64,000 nt of DNA from NCBI GenBank assembly GCA_025267735.1, contig CM046303.1:45335380-45399379 (forward strand), given 5' to 3'. The translations under genes and the position numbers were made by a program. The notes beneath the pieces were generated by a model. That model searched no databases and was not told the DNA's origin. It worked only from the letters and a program-made list of their open reading frames with translations. This DNA is from Mactra quadrangularis. Taxonomy: Eukaryota > Mollusca > Bivalvia > Venerida > Mactridae. Of the stretch, positions 21,951 to 31,535 are shown in pieces. Every line of letters begins with the position of its first letter. Positions within the stretch are counted from its first letter, which is position 1.

Positions 21951-23693
21951 ATCTTGAAATTTTGTTCATGGAAAAAAAAATTATTCAGTCTACACAAGAT
22001 ATTTGATATTAAGTTTATTGAAACAAACGTTATTTTACCTTTTAAAAACGAATGAAATGTCAGTTTAAAGAAAGAAATATTAATTAAGTGTATGAGTAAG
22101 TAATAAATAGGCATCACACCACCAAAAATAGGGTTACACCCGAGAAAAATTTAGTGGTGTTACACCCGAGAAAAATTTAGTGGTGTTACACCCGAGAAAA
22201 ATTTAGTGGTGTTACACCCGAGAAAAATTTAGTGGTGTTACACCCGAGAAAAATTTAGTGGTGTTACACCCGAGAAAAATTTAGTGGTGTTACACCCGAG
22301 AAAAATTTAGTGGTGTTACACCCGAGAAAAATTTAGTGGTGTTACACCCGAGAAAAATTTAGTGGTGTTACACCCGAGAAAAATTTAGTGGTGTTACACC
22401 CGAGAAAAATTTAGTGGTGTTACACCCGAGAAAAATTTAGTGGTGTTACACCCGAGAAAAATTTAGTGGTGTTACACCCGAGAAAAATTTAGTGGTGTTA
22501 CACCCGAGAAAAATTTAGTGGTGTTACACCCGAGAAAAATTTAGTGGTGTTACACCCGAGAAAAATTTAGTGGTGTTACACCCGAGAAAAATTTAGTGGT
22601 GTTACACCCGAGAAAAATTTAGTGGTGTTACACCCTACAAAAATTTAGTGGTGTTACACCCTACAAAAATTTAGTGGTGTTACACCCTACAAAAATTTAG
22701 TGGTGTTACACCCTACAAAAATTTAGTGGTGTTACACCCTACAAAAATTTAGTGGTGTTACACCCTACAAAAATTTAGTGGTGTTACACCCTACAAAAAT
22801 TTAGTGGTGTTACACCCTACAAAAATTTAGTGGTGTTACACCCTACAAAAATTTAGTGGTGTTACACCCTACAAAAATTTAGTGGTGTTACACCCTACAA
22901 AAATTTAGTGGTGTTACACCCTACAAAAATTTAGTGGTGTTACACCCTACAAAAATTTAGTGGTGTTACACCCTACAAAAATTTAGTGGTGTTACACCCT
23001 ACAAAAATTTAGTGGTGTTACACCCTACAAAAATTTAGTGGTGTTACACCCTACAAAAATTTAGTGGTGTTACACCCTACAAAAATTTAGTGGTGTTACA
23101 CCCTACAAAAATTTAGTGGTGTTACACCCTACAAAAATTTAGTGGTGTTACACCCTACAAAAATTTAGTGGTGTTACACCCTACAAAAATTTAGTGGTGT
23201 TACACCCTACAAAAATTTAGTGGTGTTACACCCTACAAAAATTTAGTGGTGTTACACCCTACAAAAATTTAGTGGTGTTACACCCTACAAAAATTTAGTG
23301 GTGTTACACCCTACAAAAATTTAGTGGTGTTACACCCTACAAAAATTTAGTGGTGTTACACCCTACAAAAATTTAGTGGTGTTACACCCTACAAAAATTT
23401 AGTGGTGTTACACCCTACAAAAATTTAGTGGTGTTACACCCTACAAAAATTTAGTGGTGTTACACCCTACAAAAATTTAGTGGTGTTACACCCTACAAAA
23501 ATTTAGTGGTGTTACACCCTACAAAAATTTAGTGGTGTTACACCCTACAAAAATTTAGTGGTGTTACACTCAAAATAAGGGAGACTACCTTTCCGAAGTT
23601 GTCCCAACCAGGCGACCAGTCTCCATAAACTTAATATCAAATATCTTGCGTAGACTGAATAATTGATTTTTTTCCATGAACAAAATTTCAAGA
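21951..23693. repeat. Inverted-arm element enclosing a 26-bp satellite
   Basis: The left arm at 21951-22019 (TCTTGAAATTTTGTTCATGG, TATTCAGTCTAC, AAGATATTTGATATTAAGTT) is repeated in inverse at 23624-23693 with few differences. Between the arms, after about 110 bases of unique sequence on the left and 55 on the right, lies the tandem array below. The whole resembles a foldback transposon whose core has expanded. Confidence 0.7.
22134..23570. repeat. 26-bp satellite, 55 units in two homogeneous blocks (19 + 36)
   Basis: The unit is AAAAATTTAGTGGTGTTACACC plus a 4-base variable tail. In the first block (22134-22627) the tail is CGAG in all 19 units. In the second block (22628-23563) it is CTAC in all 36. 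No other difference between units was seen. The switch is abrupt, with no mixed zone. Confidence 0.95.
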
Positions 23694-23718
23694 TGGCCGT
23701 CGTTTCTGCGCATGCGCC
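23689..23718 (+). promoter_or_regulatory. Promoter-like YY1 + NRF1 motif pair
   Basis: CAAGATGGC (23689-23697, YY1-type) is followed 9 bases later by TGCGCATGCGCC (23707-23718, an NRF1-type palindrome). The pair is typical of metazoan core promoters around the start site. The ATG in the YY1 box opens a 27-codon frame to TAG with no donor noted. No downstream gene was found, so use as a promoter is unproven. Confidence 0.4.
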
Positions 23719-24124
23719 TGGAAATCAGTATCCCAAAGCGACTAAACTTCTTATTACCGTTTTGAATGTATTATAGGATGATACATTATAGTGTTTTTGA
23801 ATTCTACAAATGTTAACCAAGTTAAGACATTGATTTACATCATGTGATATACTTCCAAGGTCAAGGTCAAGGTCATGGTAATGGTAACATACATGAGAAA
23901 GTTGTTTCAAACATTTTGAATCATTTTAATGGTCATGTAGGGTTGGAGATGCAAATAGAAAATAGTTATTATTAAAATTAACTTGATAGAATCTTTGACA
24001 AATATTTATAGACATAAATTAACATTTAATCTAATCTGTTAGGCTATTCGTTTTCTAGCATATTCAAATTTGCAAATAGTAATCATTTGATCAAGGAAGT
24101 TTTGTGATACTTCGCATTATTGCA

Positions 24125-24500
24125 TTACAAAAATGTCCTTTTCGTATAATAGTGTACTTTTGAGCGCCTTTTCGCCGGTAAATGTCCTTTTTTGCCTCGT
24201 ATTGAAGTCTTTTCGCCCGCATTAAGTCCTTTTCATACTCTATTTAATGCATGAACGGATGCAGAAAGGTCCTTTTCGTATATTAGTGACGTTTTTGCGC
24301 CTATTCGTCTGTAAAAGTCCTTTTTACGTCGAATGTAAAGGTTTTTTTGCCCGATTTAAGTCCTTTTCATACCCTATCCAGAGTTTGAAAAGACGATAAA
24401 ATGTCCTTTTCGTATATTAGTGTCCTTTTTGCGCCTTTTCGCTGGTAAATGTCCTTTTTGCGCCTTTTCGCCCAAAAAGTCCTTTTCGTATATTGCAAGT
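24125..24500. repeat. Degenerate about 125-145-bp tandem repeat
   Basis: TCCTTTTCGTATA(A/T)TAGTG begins units near 24134, 24280 and 24404. Within each unit the shorter phrase (T)CCTTTTTGCGCC or TTTTCGCC recurs, giving a nested repeat. No coding potential. Confidence 0.7.
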
Positions 24501-24867
24501 GGCGCGGAAAATAAAGATTTAGCAACACATTATAGAAGTTTTTTTCCGTTGTCGGCTGACGTAAAAAGTGCACGCGGTCGTCATGTTCACGACGTCATGG
24601 TTACGTTATAAGCAATAATGACGTCAAATGAAGTGTAGATCCGAATCAGAAATATCTTCAAGTTTACAACGGTACCAAAACTTATATGGAAATCTAAAAA
24701 AAGTCAGATGTACCATGCCACCTTAACGTCAGATGGGGTGAACAATGGAAAAACTGACGTTTCGCTACTTTTGTTTCGCGAAGGGATAAATTTTCCAATG
24801 AAATGCAATCAAATACCGGTACGTAAAAATCGTACCGCGGTACGTATTGCCGCAGCTGCGTATTGCA

Positions 24868-24905
24868 ATATACCGGTATACCGGTATATATCGGTATATC
24901 GTGAC
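24868..24905. repeat. ACCGGTATA palindromic cluster
   Basis: ATACCGGTATACCGGTATAT followed by ATCGGTATATCG forms overlapping short palindromes. Isolated copies of ACCGGTA or TACCGCGGTACG lie just upstream (24816-24845). Low-complexity, function unknown. Confidence 0.5.
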
Positions 24906-25010
24906 AGTTCTAATATTAATATCTTTAACTTTTGAATATTGTTTTTAGAATGTCAAATATTTGTATCCACAGGCTGCCGGCATAAAACAGTCCCCTTTTA
25001 ATATACTATA

Positions 25011-25011
<1 letters not shown>

Positions 25012-25078
<67 letters not shown>

Positions 25079-25111
25079 CCACCCCCCCACACACACACAC
25101 ACCCACCCCCC

Positions 25112-25168
<57 letters not shown>

Positions 25169-25198
25169 CCACCCCCACACACACACCCACCCCCCCCC

Positions 25199-25251
<53 letters not shown>

Positions 25252-25330
25252 CCCCCCCACACACACACCCCACCCCACACACACACACCCACACCCGCCA
25301 CACACAACCCCCACACACCCCCACACACAT
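25012..25330. repeat. (CA)n microsatellite with C-rich interruptions
   Basis: Long runs of CA are broken by CCCCCACCCC-type blocks. All three minus frames and at least one plus frame are open across it, which is a composition artefact. Confidence 0.95.
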
Positions 25331-27760
25331 ATATAGTAAAGGTATGTAACTCGTCGCCTCAGAAACCAAGAAAAAAATGACCTATCTCATTCAACGGGCT
25401 CGTGTGTTTTTATTTCTGGGTCGATTTTCAAAAACCTTGTCTTATTTATCAAAGAAATGGTTAATTTTTCCAGGGAATTAGATACACTATGTCTCTGATT
25501 TTTCTATTGCATATAGAAGCTTATTAATGACTATTTTATGCAGGCAGCCTGTGTTTGTATCTTGAATATAAAATACTACCAACAAATAATAATATGTTTC
25601 TTATTGTTTACTTAAAGTTTTACGACTTTTCGCCATTCAATGCTTCTTGTTTTATCTATTTGTATCATAACCCATAATTGACAGTAAAACATATTCTATT
25701 TGTTTATCTATTCTATTCTAGATTGCTTTGGGTGTTTACGTAGTTGCTAGCGCGGCTATTCAGATTCTAAAGTGTTTCAGCTAGATTAATTGATTAATTG
25801 GATTTAACGGGGCACCAACACAAAAAGGTCATATCGCGCGTTTCAGCTAGATGACCATAGCGAATAAAAACCCTATGTATGTTGTATGCATGTTCAATGC
25901 GGGTGTCGTGATTATTTCCTCTCTAAGATGACGTCATCTATCATTAAGATTGATGTCATTTTAACAATGAAATGTAAGTATTATTACAAGTATTAGCATT
26001 TCCAAAAATGCTTGAAATCAACGCTCAGCCGTGTTTGATTTCTTCTCCATAGATGTATATATTTTGTGGTTAATATTCATTTGCTAACGGGGCGGATGTT
26101 GTGAATATAAAATACAAATTGATTTCGATGAACAATTCTATTTACTATTCATTAGTTATCTTTGTAAATTTTACTTATTTCCGATCAAAAATACTTGCGT
26201 GAAAATGTTTATGTCCACTAAAATATTTAGTGGCGTGTAGCCTTCCTAAACATACAATAAGTATGGGGAGTATGTGGTAAATCGTTCCGCCGTCCGCTAA
26301 AATATTTAGTAGTGTGCAGCCTTCCTAAACATCCGCTAATGCCCGCTATTGACTATGCGCCAGCTTGATTTTAGTCAACAACTAGACGAGTCCATTATCA
26401 CACCCCTTTTTTTACTTTTCCACGGCCATTTTCTTATCATGTGACCTCAAATGCATAGTTTTGATTGGCTTAAGACAACCGGTGTCGACTACAAAATGCT
26501 CAAATCTTGATAATTGTTTATATCAACGCACAGGTGCGTTGATAATTATGATATACATGTATATTATAAGATTATACATATACTATTCAAATAAGAATAA
26601 AATTAATGAAACAATTCTCAAAAATAAACGAAAAGTATGATCAATTTAAATCATTTATTTATTTATTTATCGGAGTTAACGCCGTATCAACACAATTTAG
26701 GTCACCAATTTAAATCAGGAATATAATGAAGTTGGTAATAGTTTACCTACGATTTCAAAAAAAGGCCCTTTAGAAAATGATAGTGCAGCGTAGGACATGT
26801 TTGTAGCAAAGCTATATGGTTGATTCATGTAGCTGGATGACTTCCTGAAACTATACGAGGGATTTATTTTGATAAGCCGCTTTAAGTCCGTAATCGAGGT
26901 CAAAGGTCAAATAGGTGTGAAATTCTCGAATGTTTCGTAATACCATTTTCTAGCACAATACTCAAGAAAATTAATAGTGTTTTACTAAACATTTTTAGCC
27001 AAACATATCGGAAACAAACATGAATCAATGTTACGCTTATTTAATCATAGTGGAAGAACACGGAGCACTTCAGACCAAAGGGAAATAATGCAGAAAGTAT
27101 CTACTCTATACATTATAGTAATATACTGAATAACCTCCCTTTAATAAAAATCTAAAAGCATCCTAATCTAAAACTAAGTAAGTCACATTTATTTCAGTAA
27201 AGATATTGATAAAAATCTAGAATTATGTTTTTGTTAAAATGTAAAAAACAGACATAAATTCCATATTTCTTATTAAATGCAAACCGTGTCTATGAACAAA
27301 ATCCATGCAGTAGTTCTTGCAATTAACATTATGTCTTGAATGTAAAACAAAATTTATACATTTATTCTACTTTAAGAAAATTTATATAAAAACACACAAA
27401 AATGAGAGAATAACTTTATGAAATAAAAACTTCTTAAAATACCTCTTAATACTAAAACATTTATTACATTACAAGTATAACAAGATACAAGTATATCTGA
27501 TATTTCAAAGCAGTCTGTTTAAGTCAAAATAGCCTTTCTCACCTATTGAATGGGTGAGTCCAATATTTTTTAAATTTGGTTTTACACCGTGTCAACGCAT
27601 TTTTTTCGGCATCAAGCGCACCTAACCTAGTTTTCCTGGACCATTGTCAATAACCACTACTCATCTACCCTTTAACAAGTCCGGAAACTTCACCATATAC
27701 CTTTATTATGGAGGAAAATTGACATTATTGTAAAAATGTTAATTAAATGGTATGACCTAT
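25331..27760. other. Gene-poor stretch between microsatellite and SINE
   Basis: No exon is supported. An approximately 80-base direct repeat lies at 26217-26335. A CCAAT-type box in reverse (GATTGG) with a nearby GCCATTTTC lies at 26427-26470 but without a start site. The rest is AT-rich unique-looking sequence. Confidence 0.5.
26217..26335. repeat. Tandem duplication of about 80 bp
   Basis: CTAAAATATTTAGT plus GTGTAGCCTTCCTAAACAT at 26217-26256 recurs with few changes at 26294-26333. The ACTAAATATTTTAG core is itself palindromic. Confidence 0.7.
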
Positions 27761-27761
27761 C

Positions 27762-27845
27762 CGGGTGGGATTTGAACCCGTACCCTCTTCGGGACACAAG
27801 ATTCGAAATCCAGGTGCGCTACAAACTGCGCTACTGACCCAGGTT
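27762..27845 (-). repeat. tRNA-like sequence, SINE head or tRNA pseudogene
   Basis: The minus strand reads an A-box-like AGTAGCGCAGTTTGTAGCGC and a B box ACGGGTTCAAATCCC, with an anticodon-loop-like TTTCGAA between. The variable region is unusually long, so a working tRNA is doubtful. Acceptor pairing (GGGTCA with the 3' end) is partial. Confidence 0.5.
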
Positions 27846-27901
27846 AGTCCAATGTTTGAAATACATTAATGCGCATTGCCTACTATACGACCGTATAAAA
27901 G

Positions 27902-28081
27902 TACAGTACAACCTCTTTTGAACAACATCCACTGGTAGGGACTAAAGTGTGTTGCGTAAAGAGGTTGTTGCTCTGCAGAGGTCAATTTTAATTAAAAATT
28001 ATACTGAAGGGAAATATAAAATTATGTTGTTGTACAGAGGATTCGTTCTGTAGATGGCTGCTCTGCAGAGGTTAGACTGTA
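27902..28081. mobile_element. Tc1/mariner-type MITE, 180 bp
   Basis: TACAGTACAACCTCT at the left and AGAGGTTAGACTGTA at the right are imperfect inverted termini with TA edges. TACAGT(C)-AACCTC ends are characteristic of mariner-derived MITEs. Internal AGAGGTTGTTGCTCTGCAGAGG repeats the terminal text. Confidence 0.7.
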
Positions 28082-28929
28082 TCCACTTTTTAATCAATAC
28101 AAATATATAATGTTGTAAAGAATTGAATTCCGTATCACAAAAATATAGTCATTTTACTACGGATAGCTCATCTTACTTAGCTTTACTTCAACTTTGTTTA
28201 TAACCGGTACTCACACCTTAACTAACGCCTACGATTTCTCTGTATATTACCTTATTACTGAAGGAAAATCAGAGGTACTCTCTAATTTTGGACCTAAACT
28301 TTATAGCCAGTATTAAGCACATACCCTCGCCAGTGACTGACAACTCTCCCAGTGAATTTGAATTCTGTTAAGCGTCAACTCAAATGACAAACCTAGGTAC
28401 ATATTCACAAAGACACACAAACCTAAAACGAAAATACAAATATTTTTTACGACAAAAAACAATGCATTATATATATTTTTAAACGGAATAACATACTCAT
28501 AATATGAAACAATGGTCTGAATTTAATATAAAGTGTCTAGTGTTTATTTAACGTAAAATATATATTGTGCATGTATTAATGACGTGGTTATGGAAATTTG
28601 CTTACGATAAATTATGTCGTTGCCAAACACAATTTTCCCTGAATTAAAATGTCGTATCGAATCCCAGAACATCGGAATTATTTATGAAAACTTTACCAAC
28701 AATTTTGTTTTTTATTTTGATTGAGGGCTCTAAAACCTACGCGCACGCAGACGCTTAACAAAATTCTGATATGACATGGCCTATATTGGTAGGATAGATA
28801 AATGTTCTTTATTTCCTCCAAAGTTAAAAAGTACAAAATAAACGTATGTGCAAATGCAATGTTCAATGAAATAATATATATCATAAATGAAAATGTGTTA
28901 AGAAGAAATTATGTACAAAGAAAAAAAGC

Positions 28930-29035
28930 AAGTAACTCTCGCGAAATTTTGTAGATCGCATCTCGGAATCAACCCATTGCACAAAGAGTAGGTGCGTAGT
29001 CAAACGCACAACCGGAAGGCAACCATCTTGGAATT
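28930..29035 (-). promoter_or_regulatory. Promoter-like cluster: ETS, YY1 and TCTCGCGA motifs
   Basis: ACCGGAAG (29011-29018, ETS type), CCATCTTGG (29023-29031, a reverse YY1-type CCAAGATGG) and TCTCGCGA (28937-28944) lie within 100 bases. All three are known housekeeping core-promoter motifs. The YY1 box orientation suggests transcription on the minus strand. No minus-strand exon was recognised downstream. It lies 1.65 kb upstream of the plus-strand first exon at 30682. Confidence 0.4.
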
Positions 29036-29280
29036 TTAAAATCTATAATAAAATGTATTTAAACCTTTTTAATATAATACGAAAATAATATTGGCATTGG
29101 TGGTCACGTACCCATATGAGTCAGAACTTCTGATCATAATTAATCTTAGCAAAATTTGAATGTCATCTTTGATTGCAAGATTTCTAAGCATAGAAATATA
29201 TAATTAGATGTGGATGGCTGTTATGAGTCTATAAGTAGTTGATTTGAAGTTATTTTATCCTATGTAATACTTGTGCGTTG

Positions 29281-29455
29281 TTCAGTTTTGATAGTAAACT
29301 TTTCTAACAAGTGCAACGTTAAGCGCAAGATTGTCACGTTTAGCGTCAGTCAATTTTTGAATGACTTTTAGCGCCAGCATTGCGACAAGACAACTGCGGC
29401 TTTTAGCGCTTGTTGCGACATTTTAAGCGTTAGTGTTGCGACGTTAAGCGGCGCC
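29281..29455. repeat. Irregular array of GCGACA/TTAAGCG words
   Basis: The words (T)TTAAGCG or TTTAGCG and TTGCGAC recur 10-40 bases apart about ten times. The ends GCAACGTTAAGCGC and TTGCGACGTTAAGCGG are similar. No reading frame. Confidence 0.5.
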
Positions 29456-30599
29456 CAATAATACACATCACGTATCGTGCTACTACCAAGCAATATATCT
29501 GATCAGAGAACATATACACATACTATGAAATCATTAAATAGTTCCAAATGAGATCATTACTACCGTTTGTCCTCTGCTTGCGTGTTAACATGGAAGTAAA
29601 TTTAATGGATTCATGCTTGGTATTAGGTATTCATAAAACAAATGAGCGATATTGATGCGGAGAAACAGTTTATTGATTTGAAATAAGATTGCCCAAACTT
29701 GGCAGATTGAGAAAACCTGTTCTTAAAGGTACTCATTCACAGATTTCAACATAAATATCAACTTTTCCTGAAACTATCCAAATCGTATGGAAACATTTCT
29801 TGAAGCAGGAAATGTTTGACAATGACAATGTTAGTGCAAATGGACATACAACTACAAATGATGGTGATTCTAGTCGTAAAAATCTACCCCGTAGGTCACG
29901 GTATAGATAATTTTAGTGCTTTTTTGTGACCTTTATTGTACATTTCTCGCAATCTATAGGTCAGTTTGTCTTAAAATATTAAGTATTTTTTTTACACAGT
30001 TACAGACGCTGAATGGTATTTTAAAAATATAGAAAAATCTTAGCCAAATCTATGAACTAGTACCTTTAACACTACACTAAGAGCGAAAACTAAGAACGAG
30101 GGAACGAAAGACAGAGAGAAAGAGAGAGAAACAAAAATCAATGTAACCATTGACTATGAATTTCCACAGACTGCTAAGAACTATTGGTAAATTCAATGGT
30201 AGTTGAATGCGATATTTGTGGTAGTGACTTACTCTATCCTATAAAAAATGCTATCGACTATTGATTCCATGTAAAAATGATGCACATTACGGTCAAACGT
30301 ATTGTAAATAATTAGTGTGTAATGCTTTGCTGGAATTGATTATTACAAGTCGTATTGCCGGAAATAGTGACACAATTTTCTCTGGATAATTTCTAAAAAA
30401 AGTGTCTGAGAGAGCTTCAAGGATTTCGTGATTGGATTTATAGTAATGTTTCATCCACGGCGTTCTTTTTTGTCGATTTGTATTTCGGTGTAAAATGTGC
30501 CAAATTCTTTTTTCTCCATGTATATTGAGAATTGATTCGTCACTGTAAATATTGTTATTTCATCTACTTACATATAGTTTGTGAATTTATTCTGTTTTA

Positions 30600-30681
30600 A
30601 GAGTGTTTTCTGATAGCAGAAACCGGAAATTTAGTTGGCACATATATATAGAGTGGTTTAAGTGATTTCATATAATACAAA
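30600..30681 (+). promoter_or_regulatory. Presumed 5' UTR or proximal promoter of the gene at 30682
   Basis: The 80 bases before the ATG include GAAACCGGAAATT and a TATATATAGAG stretch about 40 bases from the ATG. The ATG context AAAATGG is favourable. The transcription start is not defined by the sequence. Confidence 0.3.
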
Positions 30682-30765
30682 ATGGCTTCTATGGGAGGGC
30701 AGCCTAATGGGGCGAAACCTGAAGGATTAGCAGCTGATGCCTACGATGAAACTACGATACATAAG
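30682..30765 (+). CDS. First coding exon of an unrecognised gene (28 codons)
   Basis: ATG in good context opens a 28-codon frame, MASMGGQPNGAKPEGLAADA then YDETTIHK, ending exactly at a strong phase-0 donor AAG|GTTAGT. The composition (GC-richer than flanks, Gly/Ala/Pro N-terminus followed by an acidic patch) is typical of an N-terminal exon of a cytoplasmic or scaffold protein. I do not recognise the family. No matching downstream exon was found in the following 33 kb. Either the first intron is very long or downstream exons are too divergent to see. Confidence 0.55.
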
Positions 30766-30945
30766 GTTAGTTTCCTAATAGATTTCATGGATCGTTTATA
30801 GGTATTTGAAATTGTCACAGGTCTGTACAAAGATTGAAGAGTTGAAAACTGTATTTTATATGCAGTAAATATTGAGTTGTTCTTTTGAATTTTCAGGAAT
30901 ATTGTAGTAAGATTTCTATGTATGCAATATGGTTAAATATGGACT

Positions 30946-31023
30946 TATTCTCGTACCTTGGGGTTATCAAGCTTCTTGATCTAACATCGAGAATCTTGAT
31001 AGCCTGTGGGTACGAGAATAGGT
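30946..31023. mobile_element. Small MITE with TTCTCGTACC termini
   Basis: TATTCTCGTACC and GGTACGAGAATA are perfect inverted ends. The interior TATCAAG/CTTGATA arms are also inverted. The same family, with the same CTCGTACC...GGTACGAG layout, occurs in the 12-kb repeat at 45861-45930 and 58289-58354. Confidence 0.65.
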
Positions 31024-31162
31024 TCCACTGAACACATTCTTGGTTTATTCTTGTACATATGATTGCCATGGTATACATCCTTTTCAATATAATTATGTAA
31101 CAATGTGATTTGTGGCAGACGTTAGTGCTATGTGCATTGTTTAATCGTCTCAATAGATAATG

Positions 31163-31535
31163 CAGGGCTCGAATTTAACTTAAATTTGGACTTGCACATT
31201 TTTGCGAGTTCATTTTATTTCAACTCGCAAAATGAACAATCACTTGCATTATTCTTCTGCAAGTTTTAGTAGCATTCATAGTTTTTATTCTTATATACAG
31301 TATACATAGTACTATATTTAACTGTAGGTAGAACAAAGGTGTTATTGTGGGATATATCAAGAATATTGAACATTTTTATGGTGAATCTTAAATCAATAAT
31401 ACCGATCTATCTGGCCGTTTCAATGCTGATTTTAGCCTCATTAGTTCGAAAATTTGCGAGTTGAAATAAAAGTTACTCGCAATTTTCAAAATCAACTCGC
31501 ATTTTGCGAGTATGCGAGCTTAAATTCGAGCCCTG
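31163..31535. mobile_element. hAT-like MITE, 373 bp, with target duplication
   Basis: CAGGGCTCGAATTTAA and TTAAATTCGAGCCCTG are perfect inverted termini. GATAATG directly precedes and follows the element, a 7-base (or imperfect 8-base) duplication as expected for hAT. The interior has several CTCGCA/TGCGAG words. No coding capacity. Confidence 0.8.

Noticed and set aside
22134..23570. CRISPR-like array
   Set aside because: The 26-bp units are contiguous and identical, with no variable spacers, and the DNA is animal.
24961..25380. Open frames of His/Thr or Cys/Val repeats
   Set aside because: They are translations of a (CA)n microsatellite.
27762..27845. Functional tRNA gene
   Set aside because: A and B boxes are present, but the variable region is too long and acceptor pairing is incomplete. 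A SINE head or pseudogene is more likely.
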